Below are positions 49,186 to 49,194 of a stretch of 49,194 nucleotides of DNA, in pieces. Source of the DNA: JAUNST01 sp964452285 (GTDB lineage: Bacteria > Patescibacteriota > Microgenomatia > UBA1400 > PJMF01); contig CAYVKW010000003.1 in assembly GCA_964452285.1 (NCBI GenBank), forward strand, positions 1 through 49,194. Reading direction: 5' to 3'. The notes beneath the pieces are model-generated. The model saw only the letters and a program-made list of their open reading frames with translations, was not told the DNA's origin and searched no databases. How positions within the stretch are numbered: position 1 is the stretch's first letter; the number at the start of each line of letters is the position of its first letter. Both the position numbers and the translations under genes were made by a program.

Positions 49186-49194
49186 AACAATAAT

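Overview
The window looks like a chromosomal segment of a Candidate Phyla Radiation (Patescibacteria) bacterium. The evidence is an AT-rich, very compact genome with short intergenic gaps, many single-pass surface proteins with long cytoplasmic tails, 'FQGRL' fibre proteins, a one-gene-per-step cell-wall repertoire and Gram-positive-type envelope genes (sortase, VanW, LysM/M23, PEGA). A Microgenomates-like lineage is my best guess, but no 16S gene is present to settle it. UGA is used as a stop (M16 protease, 16663-16665), so the genetic code is standard. No insertion sequence, phage, CRISPR array or obvious foreign island is visible.

Layout. 1-3.9 kb: the 5' part of a giant secreted MBG/Ig-repeat adhesin (minus). 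4.3-6.4 kb: a polytopic GT-C-like membrane protein. 6.5-7.6 kb: rplJ-rplL behind an L10-type autoregulatory leader, closed by a strong terminator. 7.6-14.6 kb: a secreted protein, a small helix-turn-helix protein, a WecG/TagA glycosyltransferase, murL-murD and a PEGA protein. 14.6-16.6 kb: peroxiredoxin, three tRNAs with a NUDIX gene wedged between two of them, and ndk. 16.7-23.0 kb (all minus): M16 protease, argS, and a comEA / comEC / split comEC-metallo-beta-lactamase competence operon. 23.0-24.3 kb: 1.25 kb without genes, holding a near-perfect palindrome. 24.3-31.1 kb: TPR membrane protein (plus), then obg, LysM-M23 peptidase, rho and sortase (all minus). 31.1-31.8 kb: a second gene-poor gap with a candidate small RNA. 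31.8-37.5 kb: a membrane-anchored fibre protein and a coupled TraG/VirD4-like ATPase. 37.5-42.3 kb (minus): radA, a double nucleotidyltransferase and an anchored solute-binding protein. 42.4-49.1 kb (plus): VanW protein, a surface ComEC-like metallo-beta-lactamase and two anchored proteins of unknown function.

How it fits together. Much of the window concerns the cell surface: wall precursor synthesis (murL-murD, which implies L-Glu addition followed by epimerisation), wall hydrolysis and binding (M23, VanW), covalent display (sortase, adhesin), and DNA capture (ComEA, ComEC and possibly the surface metallo-beta-lactamase). The rest is information processing (L10, L7/L12, ArgS, Rho, Obg, RadA).

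Most striking at window scale: (i) a recurrent gene-start architecture in which a sigma70-type -10 box (often extended TGn) lies only 6-12 nt before the ATG, predicting leaderless or near-leaderless mRNAs, and even a tRNA whose transcript would start at its mature 5' end; (ii) the plus strand is pyrimidine-rich throughout, so plus-strand proteins are Ser/Thr/Gln/Leu/Phe-rich while minus-strand proteins are Lys/Glu/Gly-rich; (iii) the NUDIX gene packed between tRNAs; (iv) interleaved, mutually exclusive divergent promoters at 42.3 kb; (v) several anchored proteins sharing a cytoplasmic-tail/one-helix/exodomain plan.
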